DNA from: CAVZCC01 sp963773765
GTDB lineage: Bacteria > Actinomycetota > Acidimicrobiia > Acidimicrobiales > Microtrichaceae
Assembly: GCA_963773765.1 (NCBI GenBank)
Contig: CAVZCC010000001.1
Coordinates: 1,647,748-1,711,747, forward strand
Length of the DNA stretch: 64,000 nt
Direction: 5' to 3'
The notes beneath the pieces were generated by a model. The model searched no databases, was not told where the DNA came from, and saw only the letters and a program-made list of their open reading frames with translations. The stretch's first letter is position 1, and the number at the start of each line of letters is the position of its first letter. Both the position numbers and the translations under genes were made by a program. Shown here one piece after another: positions 32,901 to 41,982 of the stretch.

Positions 32901-33425
32901 TCCGAGCTGGTCCACCGTCAGGTCCCGGGCTGCGGCCGACACCAGGACCTGCCCACCGTGGGCGATGGCGCAGAGGCGCGCGGTGCGGATGATCGCGTGT
33001 CCGGCGTAGTTGCCATCATCGATGAACCTGGCCTCACCGGCGTGCACGGCCATGCGAACCCGCAGCGGGGACGCGGTGGGCCACGGCTCAGCCGCCAGAG
33101 CCAGTTGCGCATCGCGGGCCGCGAGGGTGGCGTCGGACGCCCGAGCGAACGCTGCGACGATGCTGTCGCCTTCGCCTTGGGCCGGCGGGCTGACCCCGCC
33201 ATGTCCGCTCACGGCGGCATCCAGGATCGCGTTGTGGCGGTCCATCGCAGCGGCCATGGCATCAGGTTCAGCCTCCCATCGCAGCGTGGAGTTCTCGACG
33301 TCGGTCAGCAGGAACGCGACAGTGCCCGTAGGCAGCGCGAAGCCGTCACCGCCCACCGAATCGATCATGGCGGGGTCTCCCCATGACAGGGCCGTGCCCA
33401 CCGTCCGATGTCCATCGGCGCTCAT
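29938..33425 (-). CDS. giant regulator: cyclase-like domain, P-loop ATPase, TPR region, LuxR HTH; frameshifted
   Basis: Protein of about 1160 residues. The N-terminal class III nucleotide cyclase-like domain shows TVAFLLTDVENSTLRWE and the second metal-Asp region QGEGDSIVAAFARASDA. A P-loop ATPase follows (VTITGTGGAGKTRLAQQVA, Walker B VLVVLDNCEHL, LDGIPLAIELAAARCRSL), then a long TPR-like region, and a LuxR helix-turn-helix (DSLTPTERQVVEHVALGRSN, then EIAEQLFVSRETVKTHVGHV). Indels lie near 32515, 32330, 31870 and 29995; the corrected tail ends HAVEESSARPPG. The start overlaps the SnoaL-like stop (ATGA). Whether the cyclase domain is catalytic cannot be judged. Repeats upstream (33882-33978) may be its site. 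Confidence 0.87.
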
Positions 33426-33862
33426 GCTGGCACGTCGGTGTCAACCGCTGCCCAGAACCTCCGAGCTGGCTCGGGGTCCAGTGAGAGCGTGTGCATCGAG
33501 GTGGTGCGTCCATCGACGATCTCAGCGATCCAGACGCTGTCGTTCGCGAATGCATGGCCGCCCCTGGTGGCTGTCTCCCGGATGATCGAGACGATGCGAC
33601 GGCTCGATGTGGCGAGGTCGATCACCTCCTGGGCGAACGTGCCACCGAAGAACAGCTGGAACTCGAGCACCATGCCAGCTACGGCATCGACACCCTGGAA
33701 GGTGCCGGCCCAAAGTCCCGCTGTCTCGTCGTTCACCCAGGTGATGTCGGGGTCGAACGAGGCGAGGACCGCCTCGACGTCCCCAGCGTGAATCGAGTCC
33801 CAGAGCGCCGAAGCGGCCTCGGCCAGCTGGGCGGGGGTGGTGGTTGGTTGCGTGTCGGTCAT
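33422..33862 (-). CDS. SnoaL-like/NTF2-fold protein
   Basis: Intact 146-residue protein of the NTF2/SnoaL-like fold, with the typical opening ALWDSIHAGDVEAVLASFDPD, then ITWVNDE and the barrel strands IVSIIRETATRGGHAF and SVWIAEIVDGRTTSMHTL. Family members bind or isomerise small polyketide or steroid-like ligands, but most are uncharacterised. ATGA coupling to the giant LuxR regulator suggests it may bind the signal for that regulator; this is inference. Confidence 0.85.
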   Translation of the reverse strand: MTDTQPTTTPAQLAEAASALWDSIHAGDVEAVLASFDPDITWVNDETAGLWAGTFQGVDAVAGMVLEFQLFFGGTFAQEVIDLATSSRRIVSIIRETATRGGHAFANDSVWIAEIVDGRTTSMHTLSLDPEPARRFWAAVDTDVPA

Positions 33863-33881
33863 GGTCACAGCGTCGGCGCTC

Positions 33882-33978
33882 GGCTGGGGGAGAACATCCC
33901 CGATGTGGGGGAGATCCGGCCGCCCGGCTCCGCCGAGCAACCATTCCGGAAGGCATCTCCCCCGGCTGGGGGATCTTC
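33882..33978. promoter_or_regulatory. cluster of four GGGGGA-type repeats in divergent spacer
   Basis: GGCTGGGGGAGAACATC (33882-33898), TGTGGGGGAGATCC (33904-33917), the inverted ATCTCCCCC (33955-33963) and GGCTGGGGGATCTTC (33964-33978). The last two form a hairpin-like pair. They fill the spacer between the SnoaL/LuxR operon and the small membrane-protein gene, and look like binding sites for one regulator, most simply the LuxR-type protein next door. Confidence 0.5.
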
Positions 33979-34051
33979 GCGGCCTGCGGTCGGTGGATGG
34001 TCATGGTCGAGCAACCCAGTCATCCACACACGAACGAAAGTGAGCTCCACC

Positions 34052-34258
34052 ATGAACCGAACCCGTTTCGCTCCGCTCGTCGCATTCGCCATGATCTCCG
34101 TAGCCGGTCTCGCCCTCGGAGCCGGCAAGACCGAAGCCGACACCTCCGCCGCCAACACAGCGTCGAAGATCCTCCTCACCGTCGGTCTCCTCGGCTTCGT
34201 GATCGCTCTCCTCGTGCTCGGCGTGAGCTACCTGCGGACCCGCCGCGCAACGACGTGA
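34052..34258 (+). CDS. small membrane protein (68 aa), function unknown
   Basis: Starts MNRTRFAPLVAFAMISVAGL, a likely signal peptide or first membrane helix, and has a second helix (ILLTVGLLGFVIALLVLGVS) before a basic end RTRRATT. I do not recognise a family. It is divergent from the SnoaL/LuxR operon and sits below the GGGGGA repeats, so it may be a target of that regulator. RidA follows 23 bases later in the same direction. Confidence 0.7.
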   Translation: MNRTRFAPLVAFAMISVAGLALGAGKTEADTSAANTASKILLTVGLLGFVIALLVLGVSYLRTRRATT

Positions 34259-34281
34259 CCGATCCAGCCGGGAGGAGGAAC

Positions 34282-34630
34282 ATGCATCGCGAGACATTCG
34301 AGATCATTGAGGGCCAGCAGGAGCACGTCGGTTACGCACAGGCCGTTCGAGTTGGCGACACGATCTGGGTGGCCAATACGCCTGGTTGTGACGACTCGCT
34401 GGTCTTCGCCGACGACATGGCCGGCCAACTCCGGCAGGTGTACTTGAACTTGACCACCAGCCTCGAGCACTTCTCGTGCTCGTTCGCAGATCTCGTCGAC
34501 GTCACCGTGTTCGTTTCCGACATCGCCTCGTACACCGCTGCTGCAGCGATTCATCGACGCGAGTTCTTCGGGATCGATGGCCTCCCGGCAAGCACGCTGG
34601 TGGAGGTGTCAGGATTCCTGTTGCACGGGG
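34282..34630 (+). pseudogene. RidA (YjgF/UK114) family protein, 3' end lost
   Basis: The reading frame gives a good RidA protein, which deaminates reactive enamine/imine intermediates, through residue about 113 (YAQAVRVGDTIWVANTPG ... DLVDVTVFVSDIASYTAAAA ... PASTLVEVSGFL). The final strand expected after this (with the family's EIEAIA-type end) is missing. Instead the sequence becomes the antisense of a cysQ fragment near 34620-34640. The start ATG has GGAGGAGG upstream. Because both genes lose their ends at the same point, this is a junction, either a real rearrangement or an assembly join. Confidence 0.8.
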
Positions 34631-34881
34631 GGCGACCAGCCGGCGGCGGTCGGCCTGCTCCTCCGCCCGGGCCTCCTCGGAGAGCACGCCGTCATCGGGG
34701 CGGTGCTCGGCCAGCTCCGCCATCATGAACTCGTGCGAGGCCGCGTCGCCCGTATCCTTCAGCGCCGAGCCCTCGACGCCCTTCGCGACGAGGTCGGCGC
34801 GCAGCGCCAGAAGGAGATCGCCCGCCCGCTCGGCGAGATCGGCGGCGAGAGAGTGGTCGTCGACGTTCGGCAGTGGCTCAC
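34631..34881 (-). pseudogene. cysQ: cysQ, 5' fragment (PAP phosphatase)
   Basis: Only the first 80 or so residues of a 3'(2'),5'-bisphosphate nucleotidase/inositol monophosphatase-like protein are present: LAADLAERAGDLLLALRADL, DTGDAASHEFMMAELAEHRP, DDGVLSEEARAEEQADRRRL. The metal-binding WIVDPLDGT region that should follow is absent because the sequence runs into the end of RidA. The probable start is GTG 34881, overlapping the stop of the upstream gene, with an early indel. CysQ removes the PAP left by sulfotransferases or PAPS reductase, which fits this operon. Confidence 0.75.
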
Positions 34882-35771
34882 CCTTGGGACGCCCGGTTGT
34901 CGACGTTCGCTGGCCGCGGATCGGTGGCGGCTGTGAAGCACTCCGCTGCGATGCGGGACAGCACCAGGGCCTGGTCCCAGCGATCGGTGCGCTCACGCAG
35001 ACGGCCGTCCGAGTCGGGCGCAAGGACGGCGTAGCCGAACTCCGCGGGCAGCAGTTCGGGAGCGAACCCGATGGCGTTGTCGAACACCGGGACGGGATCA
35101 TCAGCTGCGGTGCTGATGAACCCGGCGAACGCCCGCGTCCACAGTGCACGGAAGTGGGACGCGGCGGGTCGTCCACCGCGGCCGTCCGTCTCCGACGTCG
35201 ACCTGGATGATGCCCTGGGGTTCCGATGCGACCGTGGAGGTAGCGGATGCGTTCGAGCACCGGGCGCCAGTAGCGTCGACCTTGGCGTCGAAGTCACCGA
35301 CGGCGCAGATCGTGGCCGGTGTACCAGTGGGAGAAGTCGCCGTTGAAGCGCATCTCGGGGAACCGCTCGACCAGTTGGAGGGTGCGCCAGATGTCCTGGG
35401 TCACGGTCGCACGGTGCGTCTCGACGTAGAGCGGGATGCCGCGCCGCCGTCGCTCGCCTCGAGCACCTCCTCGACCGAGGCGAGCCGCGTCGTCGTCGTC
35501 CTCGATGCCGGTGCCCGACCATGAGCGTGCTGCAGGCGAACCCCTGGTCGACCCACCGGCGGGCCCGCTCCACGAGCCCGCCGGGCTCGGGGCGGATGTC
35601 GAAGGTGGTGGGCACCAGGCCCGAGCGCTCGACAGCGCTCGGGGTCGGCGCCCTGGATCCCCTGGTAGCCGGCCGCAACCGCGGCCTCGAGCACTGCCTG
35701 CTCGTCGCCGCTCGGCCCGTGCTCCACTCCGGCAGGAGCCACGTCGTGCCCATGTTCAGGTCACGGCGCAT
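34878..35771 (-). CDS. sugar phosphate isomerase/epimerase-like TIM-barrel protein, frameshifted
   Basis: Protein of about 298 residues resembling xylose-isomerase-like TIM barrels. It begins MRRDLNMGTTWLLPEW, then AAVAAGYQGIQGADPERCRA, GLVPTTFDIRPEPGGLVERA, YVETHRATVTQDIWRTLQ, FNGDFSHWYTGHD and FAGFISTAADDPVPVFDNAI. The Glu, Asp and His in these strand ends are candidate metal ligands. Indels near 35655, 35490, 35395, 35290 and 35215 break it. It sits between the cysNC and cysQ genes in the PAPS operon, an unusual partner whose role there is unknown. Confidence 0.7.
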   Translation of the reverse strand: MRRDLNMGTTWLLPEWSTGRAATSRQCSRPRLRPATRGSRAPTPSAVERSGLVPTTFDIRPEPGGLVERARRWVDQGFACSTLMVGHRHRGRRRRGSPRSRRCSRRATAARHPALRRDAPCDRDPGHLAHPPTGRAVPRDALQRRLLPLVHRPRSAPSVTSTPRSTLLAPGARTHPLPPRSHRNPRASSRSTSETDGRGGRPAASHFRALWTRAFAGFISTAADDPVPVFDNAIGFAPELLPAEFGYAVLAPDSDGRLRERTDRWDQALVLSRIAAECFTAATDPRPANVDNRASQG

Positions 35772-35802
35772 CGTCGGGGGTCCGCCGGTCACGGGCCGTC
35801 GT

Positions 35803-37746
35803 TCAGCTGGCTGCTCTGACGGCGAGGCAAGGATGCCGGCGCGCCGGAGGTGGTCGATCACCTGGTCGGCGCAGGCGCTCGGCGGTCGATGTCCCGGCTG
35901 GCGTCGAGGTGGATCTCGGGGTGCTCGGGCGCCTCGTAGGGCGAGTCGATGCCGGTGAAGTTTGCGAGCTCGCCGCGCCGGGCCTTGGCGTACAGGCCCT
36001 TGCGGTCGCGGGACTCGGCGACCTCGAGCGTCGCGTCGACGAAGACCTCGATGAACTCGCCGGGGTCGAGCAGGTCGCGGGCCAGTCGACGCTCGCGACC
36101 GGAACGGCGAGATGAACGACACCAGCACGATCAGTCCGGCGTCGGCCATGAGCGCCGCGACCTCGGCGACCCGGCGGATGTTCTCGACCCGGTCGGCCTC
36201 GGTGAAGCCGAGGTCCCGGTTGAGGCCGTGGCGGACGTTGTCGCCGTCGAGGAGGTAGGTGTGGTGGCCGAGTGCACGCGAGCCGCCGTTCGACGAGGTT
36301 CGCGATCGTCGACTTGCCGGCGCCGGACAGCCCGGTGAACCAGACCACGGCAGGGCGCTGGCCCTTGAGGCGTGGCTCGGGCGGTCTTGTCGACCTCGAC
36401 GGCCTGCCAGTGGACGTTGTCGGCGCGGCGGAGTGCGAAGTGCAACATGCCGGCGGCGACGGTGGCGTTGGTGAAGCGGTCGATCAGGATGAACCCGCCC
36501 ATGTCGCGGTTCTCGACGTAGGGGTCGAACGGGACCGGCCGGTCCAGGCTGATGTTGCAGACGCCGATCTCGTTCAGCTCGAGCGTCTTCGCCGCGGTGT
36601 GCTCGAGCGTGTTGACGTTCACCTTGTACTTGGGGTGGGCGACGGTCGCGGTCACCGTCCGGGTGCCGATCTTCATCAGGTACGGCCGCCCGGGGAGCAT
36701 GGCGTCCTCGGCCATCCACACGAGGTGGCACTCGAACTGGTCGGCGAGCGCCAGGGGGCTCGGCCGCGGACGAGATGACGTCACCGCGGGAGACGTCGAT
36801 CTCGTCGGTGAGGCGTGAGCGTGACGGACTGACCGACGACACCCTCGTCGAGGTCGCCGTCCTGGGTGACGACGCGCTCGACGGTGGACTCCAGACCCGA
36901 CGGGCACGACCCGCAGCCGGTCGCCGGGCCGCACCGAACCACCGACGATCTGGCCGGAGAAGCCGCGGAAGTCGAGGTTCGGGCGGTTCACCCACTGGAC
37001 CGGCATGCCGGAAGGGCCCGACGAGGTGCTCGTCGTCGATCTCGATCGTCTCGAGGTGACCCGATGCAGCGTCGGGCCCGTGTACCAGGGCGTGTTGGCC
37101 GACGGCTCGGTGATGTTGTCGCCGCGCAGGGCCGACATCGGGATGCAGGTGATGTCGTTGAGGCCGACCTCGCTCGGCGAACGCCCGGTAGTCGGCCTCG
37201 ATCGAGTCGAACACCTCCTGGGAGTAGTCGACGAGGTCGAGCTTGTTGATCGCCACCACGACGTGGCGGATGCCCGAGGAGCGAGACGAGGTAGCTGTGG
37301 CGACGGGTCTGGGTGAGCACCCCCTTGCGGGCGTCGATGAGGATCACCGCGACGTCCGCGGTGGACGCGCCGGTGACCATGTTGCGCGTGTACTGCTCGT
37401 GGCCCGGGGTGTCGGCGACGATGAACTTGCGGCGCTCGGTCGAGAAGAACCGGTACGCGACGTCGATGGTGATGCCCTGCTCGCGCTCGGCGGCCAGGCC
37501 GTCGACCAGCAGCGCGAAGTCGAGCTCGCCGCCCTGGGTGCCGACCTTGACTTCGAGTCCGACTTCGAGCGCGGCGAGGTGGTCCTCGAAGACCAGCTTC
37601 GAGTCGTAGAGGAGCCGGCCGATGAGCGTCGACTTGCCGTCGTCGACGCTGCCGCAGGTGATGAAGCGCAGCATCGTCTTGTGCTCGTGCTGGTCGAGGT
37701 ACGCCTCGATGTCGTCGGCGAGCAGGTCGTTCGTGGCGTGGGCCAT
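35803..37746 (-). CDS. cysNC: bifunctional sulfate adenylyltransferase subunit 1/APS kinase (CysNC), frameshifted
   Basis: The GTPase subunit of ATP sulfurylase fused to APS kinase. CysN shows the P-loop CGSVDDGKSTLIGRLLYDS, DTPGHEQYTRNMVTGAS, and INKLDLVDYSQEVFDSI, then beta-barrel domains with NRPNLDFRGFSGQIVGGSV. The CysC part shows WFTGLSGAGKSTIANLVE and DGDNVRHGLNRDLGF. Together with CysD it makes PAPS from sulfate and ATP. At least six indels are present (for example near 37275, 37170, 36860, 36770, 36370 and 36100). The exact 3' end is uncertain: one frame stops at 35803, another runs into the next gene. The start overlaps the cysD stop (TGATG). Confidence 0.88.
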
Positions 37747-38650
37747 CAGAAGTAGCCCTCCTGCTTCTTCTTCTCCATCGATCCGGACGAGTCGTGGTCG
37801 ATCACCCGTCCCTGGCGCTCTGAGCTCGTGGTCAGCAGCATCTCCTGGATGATCTCGGGCAAGGGTCGACGGCCGTGGACTCGACCGCGCCGGTCAGCGG
37901 ATAGCAGCCGAGGGTGCGGAATCGCACTGACCGCTCCATGACCTCCCCGGGCTCGACGGGCATGCGGTCGTCGTCGACCATGATCAGCGTGCCGTCACGT
38001 TCGACGACCGGGCGGGGCGCCGCGAAGTAGAGCGGCACGATCGGGATCGACTCGAGGTGGATGTACTGCCACACGTCGAGCTCGGTCCAGTTCGACAGCG
38101 GGAACACCCGCACGCTCTCGCCGGGCTGGGTGCGGGCGTTGTAGAGCCGCCACAGCTCCGGTCGCTGCGCCTTGGGGTCCCAGCGGTGCTGCGCCGATCG
38201 GATCGAGAACACCCGCTCCTTGGCCCGGGACTTCTCCTCGTCGCGACGGGCGCCACCGAAGGCGAGGTCGAAGCCGTAAAGGTCGAGGGCCTGCTTCAGG
38301 CCCTCGGTCTTCCACATGTCGGTGTGCATCGCCGAGCCGTGGTCGAACGGGTTGATGCCGCGTGTCGATGCACTCGGGGTTCTGGTGGACCAGCAGGTCC
38401 ATGCCGACCTCGGCGGCCATCCGGTCGCGGAACTCGTACATCGCCTGGAACTTCCAGGTGGTGTCGACGTGCAGCAGCGGGAACGGCGGCACGCGACGGG
38501 TAGAAGGCCTTGGCCGCCAGGTGCAGCATGACCGCGGAGTCCTTGCCGACCGAGTAGAGCATCACCGGCTTCTCGGACTCGGCAGACGGCCTCGCGGAAG
38601 ATCTGGATGCTGTCGGCTTCGAGCCGTTGGAGGTGGGTCAGTGAGGTCAT
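37746..38650 (-). CDS. cysD: sulfate adenylyltransferase subunit 2 (CysD), frameshifted
   Basis: About 301 residues, normal length. The PP-loop ATP pyrophosphatase motif is VMLYSVGKDSAVMLHLAAKA, followed by LLHVDTTWKFQAMYEFRD, FGGARRDEEKSRAKERVFS, RVFPLSNWTELDVWQYIHLE and RFRTLGCYPLTGAVES. It forms APS with the CysN GTPase. Indels lie near 38580, 38490, 38365 and 37870; the corrected tail ends SGSMEKKKQEGYF. The ATG is only 31 bases after the cluster B P450 stop, so PAPS synthesis is probably co-transcribed with the sulfotransferase genes upstream. Confidence 0.92.
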
Positions 38651-38681
38651 GTCGTTCCGGTGGGTCGGGGGGTCGGGGTGC

Positions 38682-39918
38682 TCACGAGGGTTCGACCTCG
38701 ATGTGGAGGCTGCGGTGGCGGCGCATGAAGATGCTCGGTCGACGGGTCGGCGGGTGGTCGACGTCGAGGGTGATCGACGATGTGGCGGCGAGCAGTCGTT
38801 CGAGCCCCAGTCGGCCCTCCATGCGTGCGATCGGCGCACCCATGCAGAAGTGGATGCCTCGACCGAAGGCGAAGTGGGGCTGCGCACGCTCACCCACGAC
38901 CGGAGTGGCGCCCGGTTCGGGCAGGTTGGCCGCCGCCCACATCACCATGACGCGGCTGTGCGCCGGAATGGCGATGCCGCCAAGCTCGGTGTCATGCGGT
39001 GCGTACCGGTAGTGGAACTGAAACGGCCCATCGGCGCGGAGGATGTCCTCGATGGCGGCGGGGATCTCATCGGGGTGTTCGCGGAGCCGATCCTGGAGCT
39101 CGCGGGTCGCGAGCGAGGCGCTCGGTCGCGGTGGCGAGGAGGCTGGCAGTGGTGTCCGAGCCGGCGCTGACGAGGGTGAGCAGCACCGAACAGACGTCGC
39201 TCTCGGTGAAGGTGCCGTCGGTGATGCCCTCGCCGAGGACGGCGAGGAGCCCGGTGCGCTGTTCGGCCGGCAGCGCGAGCACACGGGCCAACTGATCGGC
39301 GACGAACTCGTACAGCTGGCCTGCGGATCCCATCGCAGCCTGCATGCCCTCGGGGTCGGTGGTCCCGTCGAGCAGCGCCCCGGTTCCGGCGACGAGCTCG
39401 ATGACACGAGGTGCCTCGCCATCGGGGATGCCGATGATGGCGCAGATGGTGCGGGCGGGGACGACCTCGCTGAACGCGGCGACGAAGTCGCCGCCCCCGG
39501 CGGAGACCAGGGGTGCGAGCTGGTCGGCCACGATCGCGTCGACCTGCGGCTCGAGCTGCGCGAGCGCTCCGGGGCTGAGGGCGGGTTGGAGGAGGCTGCG
39601 GTGGGCGGTGTGGTCGGGCGGGTCTGCGGTCGACAGCGTGTTGATCGGATCTCGGAACGGCGACATCTGGAACGTGACGAGGTGCCCGCTCCCGTCGTTG
39701 TGCAGCAGGCTGACCAGGTTGGAGGAGAAGTCCTCGGTCCGACGCACCGTTTCGCGCACCAGTCTCGGGTCGGAGACCACGAAGGTGTCCTGGCCCGGCA
39801 CCTGCCACACCGGGGCCTCCCGGCGGAGCTTGGCGTGGAAGTCCGTCGGATCCTCGAGCACGTCGTCCCTCAACAGAACTGTCGGGTCGTTCAGGTCCAG
39901 GTCGGTCATCACCATCAC
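38682..39918 (-). CDS. cytochrome P450 (cluster B), one frameshift
   Basis: Paralogue of the P450 at 6385-7624, about 412 residues. Shared blocks include LNDPTVLLRDDVLEDP, TEDFSSNLVSLLHNDGSGHL, LVSAGSDTTASLLATA (I-helix) and FGRGIHFCMGAPIARMEGR (haem loop). The K-helix again reads AIEDILRADGPFQFHYRY, with Asp for the ExxR Glu. One indel near 39110. Start is GTG 39918 overlapping the SDR stop (GTGA), with ATGs at 39915 and 39909 as alternatives. It would hydroxylate the cluster's unknown substrate, with electron partners supplied from elsewhere. Confidence 0.9.
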
Positions 39919-40691
39919 CTTTCGAACAGCTGCGGGTACATGGCCACCGTGGCCTCGCTGATCATGTCGACGCGCTCGCGTCGATCGACGAGTGCGGCGA
40001 ACTCGAGGCCTTCATCGGCCAACCAGCGACCGCCACGGGACAGCTCGTCGAGACCCCTGGCGACCACATCGCGGGAGTCGACGGGCGGGACGAGCATCCT
40101 CGACAGATCGGCGCCGGCGCCGACGAACCCCGGGGTGTCCATCGCAGGGGCCACGATGGCCTGGACGTGCACGCCGGTGTCCCGGAGCTCCCACCCCACG
40201 GCCTCTGCGAGGTTCACGGCGAACGCCTTCGTGGCGCTGTACAGCGCGACGCCGGCGGTGCCGGCGAGCGCCGAGCCGGAACTGGTGACGACGAACCCGC
40301 CGCGTCCACGATCGACCATCGGCGGGAGCGCCCACGAAGCCAGCTCGGCGGTGCTCCAGCAGTTGACGTCGATGATGGCCCGTCGGCGGGCCGCGGGCAT
40401 GTCGAGGTACCAGCCGTTGAAGGCGATGCCGGCATTGGCGACCGCCAGTCCCACGTCCAGCCCTGCACAGGCGTCGTCCAGTGCGCCGATCCACTCCTCC
40501 TCGGACACATCCACGACGCATGCACGGGTCGGGCCGGTCAGCCGGTCAGCCACCTCGCTGACCACGGGGTCGACGTCGACCATCACGACGCCGAGCCCGC
40601 GACTGTGGAGCTCCTCCACGAAGCTGAGGCCGACACCGGACGCGGCGCCGGTGACGACCGCCCACGGCCCGTACTGGTCGACGAAGCTCAT
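39915..40691 (-). CDS. SDR family oxidoreductase (cluster B, second SDR)
   Basis: Intact 258-residue short-chain dehydrogenase. The cofactor motif is VVTGAASGVGLSFVEEL, NAG is in VANAGIAFNGWYLD, Ser in FVVTSSGSALAG, Tyr-Lys in YSATKAF. It has no equivalent inside the cluster A operon, but the divergent SDR at 548-1291 may play its part there. The start overlaps the MBL stop (ATGA) and the stop overlaps the P450 start. Confidence 0.93.
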   Translation of the reverse strand: MSFVDQYGPWAVVTGAASGVGLSFVEELHSRGLGVVMVDVDPVVSEVADRLTGPTRACVVDVSEEEWIGALDDACAGLDVGLAVANAGIAFNGWYLDMPAARRRAIIDVNCWSTAELASWALPPMVDRGRGGFVVTSSGSALAGTAGVALYSATKAFAVNLAEAVGWELRDTGVHVQAIVAPAMDTPGFVGAGADLSRMLVPPVDSRDVVARGLDELSRGGRWLADEGLEFAALVDRRERVDMISEATVAMYPQLFER

Positions 40692-41982
40692 CGTCCGTCG
40701 TTCTCCGTCGGGTCCGCATCGCTCCATCGGGCGAGCTCGGTGCGGAGCCAGCCGTTCTCCCAGAAGCTGACGTCGCCTCCGTGGTCGAGCAGGTAGCGGT
40801 GGGCATCTGCCATGACGGTGCGACAGCCGGGGATCGTGCGGGGCGATCGCCTCGACCGCCTCGCCCAGCCGGATGGCCACGACCGCGTCGCCCCGGGCGA
40901 GCGCGGCCTCGGCGCGATCGAGGGTCGCCTCGACGCCGGCAACGTCGACCAGCTCGGCCAGCGCGGCCGGAGCAGGATCGGGGTACAGCTCGGTGGTCGA
41001 CTGCAGCTTGAACCAGCCGACGTACTCCTCCCAGAAGGTGCGCACCGCCCAGGAGACCTTGCCGTAGCCCTGGCCGACCCGGAGCTCGGGCGGGAGCTCG
41101 ATCTCGCGCATCAGCGTCCAGACGTCGATGCCGGCGTTGAACCCCTCGAGCGTCCGGTCGTGCACGTAGGTCACCGCGTCGTGAAGGCGTTCGAGCGATG
41201 CCTCGATCAGGTCCGCGCCGACGATCGGCTCGTATCGGCCGGTGACGAGCATCTCGGGGCGCAGTTCGCGGACCATGCGGTTGGTCGCCAGCTGGGGCTC
41301 GACGAACCGGTACCTGTCGCCCCGGATGGTGTTGACGTTCGGGAAGTGCGGGAACAGCGGCCCGAACAGGTTGCTGACCAGCGCGACGCGGTGCTCGGGC
41401 AGCCACACGACGCAGCAGTCGGTTGTCTCGCCGACCGCGGCGAGCAGCTCGATGCGCAGTCCGTCGACGGTGAGCGCCAGCCGATCCTCGAAGAGGATGT
41501 CGGGCGTCGGTTCGGACTGGTTCATCGACACCCCAGGGTTCTCCTGGTGGATGCGCTTGGCATCGGTCGCCAACAGGTCGAACCAGATTCCGGCGGTGCG
41601 CATGCGCAGCCCCTGGATGCGCTTGTCGTCGGCCTGGCACGCCGGGTTGTTGGCCTGCGCGATGTAGGTCGTGCCCGGGTCACGGAACAGGTCGACACCA
41701 CCGAGGTGGTCGACGTGTGCCTGTGTCGTGATGATGTGGTGCGTCGGACCCGGACGGATGGCGTCGAAGACCCGCTTGTGGTGCGGTGCCTCGTAGCCCA
41801 TGCCCGTGTTGACGATCACCCGCCCGTTGTCGGTGAGGATCATGTAGGCGGCGGTGTTGCCACCGGAGCGGTAGATCGAGCCCGTCGACGATGGGGTGGG
41901 CGGGGTCGTCGTAGACCGCGGTGAGCAGCTCCTTGCCGGGCCGGGTGTCGATGAGCTGGTCGACCTGTTCCTGGATGTTCAT
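40688..41982 (-). CDS. MBL-fold alkylsulfatase-like hydrolase (cluster B), frameshifted
   Basis: About 431 residues, paralogous to 3263-4510. The start region reads MNIQEQVDQLIDTRPGKELL, then (after an indel near 41885) VIVNTGMGYEAPHHKRVFDA and HIITTQAHVDHLGGVDLF. Again the first His of HxHxDH is Gln. LVSNLFGPLFPHFPNVNTIR and LRPEMLVTGRYEPIVGADLI correspond to later parts of the copy in cluster A; the VTGHFD His there is Arg here. The alkylsulfatase-type helical region GFNAGIDVWTLMREIELP follows. A second indel near 40830 precedes the tail DVSFWENGWLRTELARW. ATGA overlaps with both neighbours. Confidence 0.86.
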
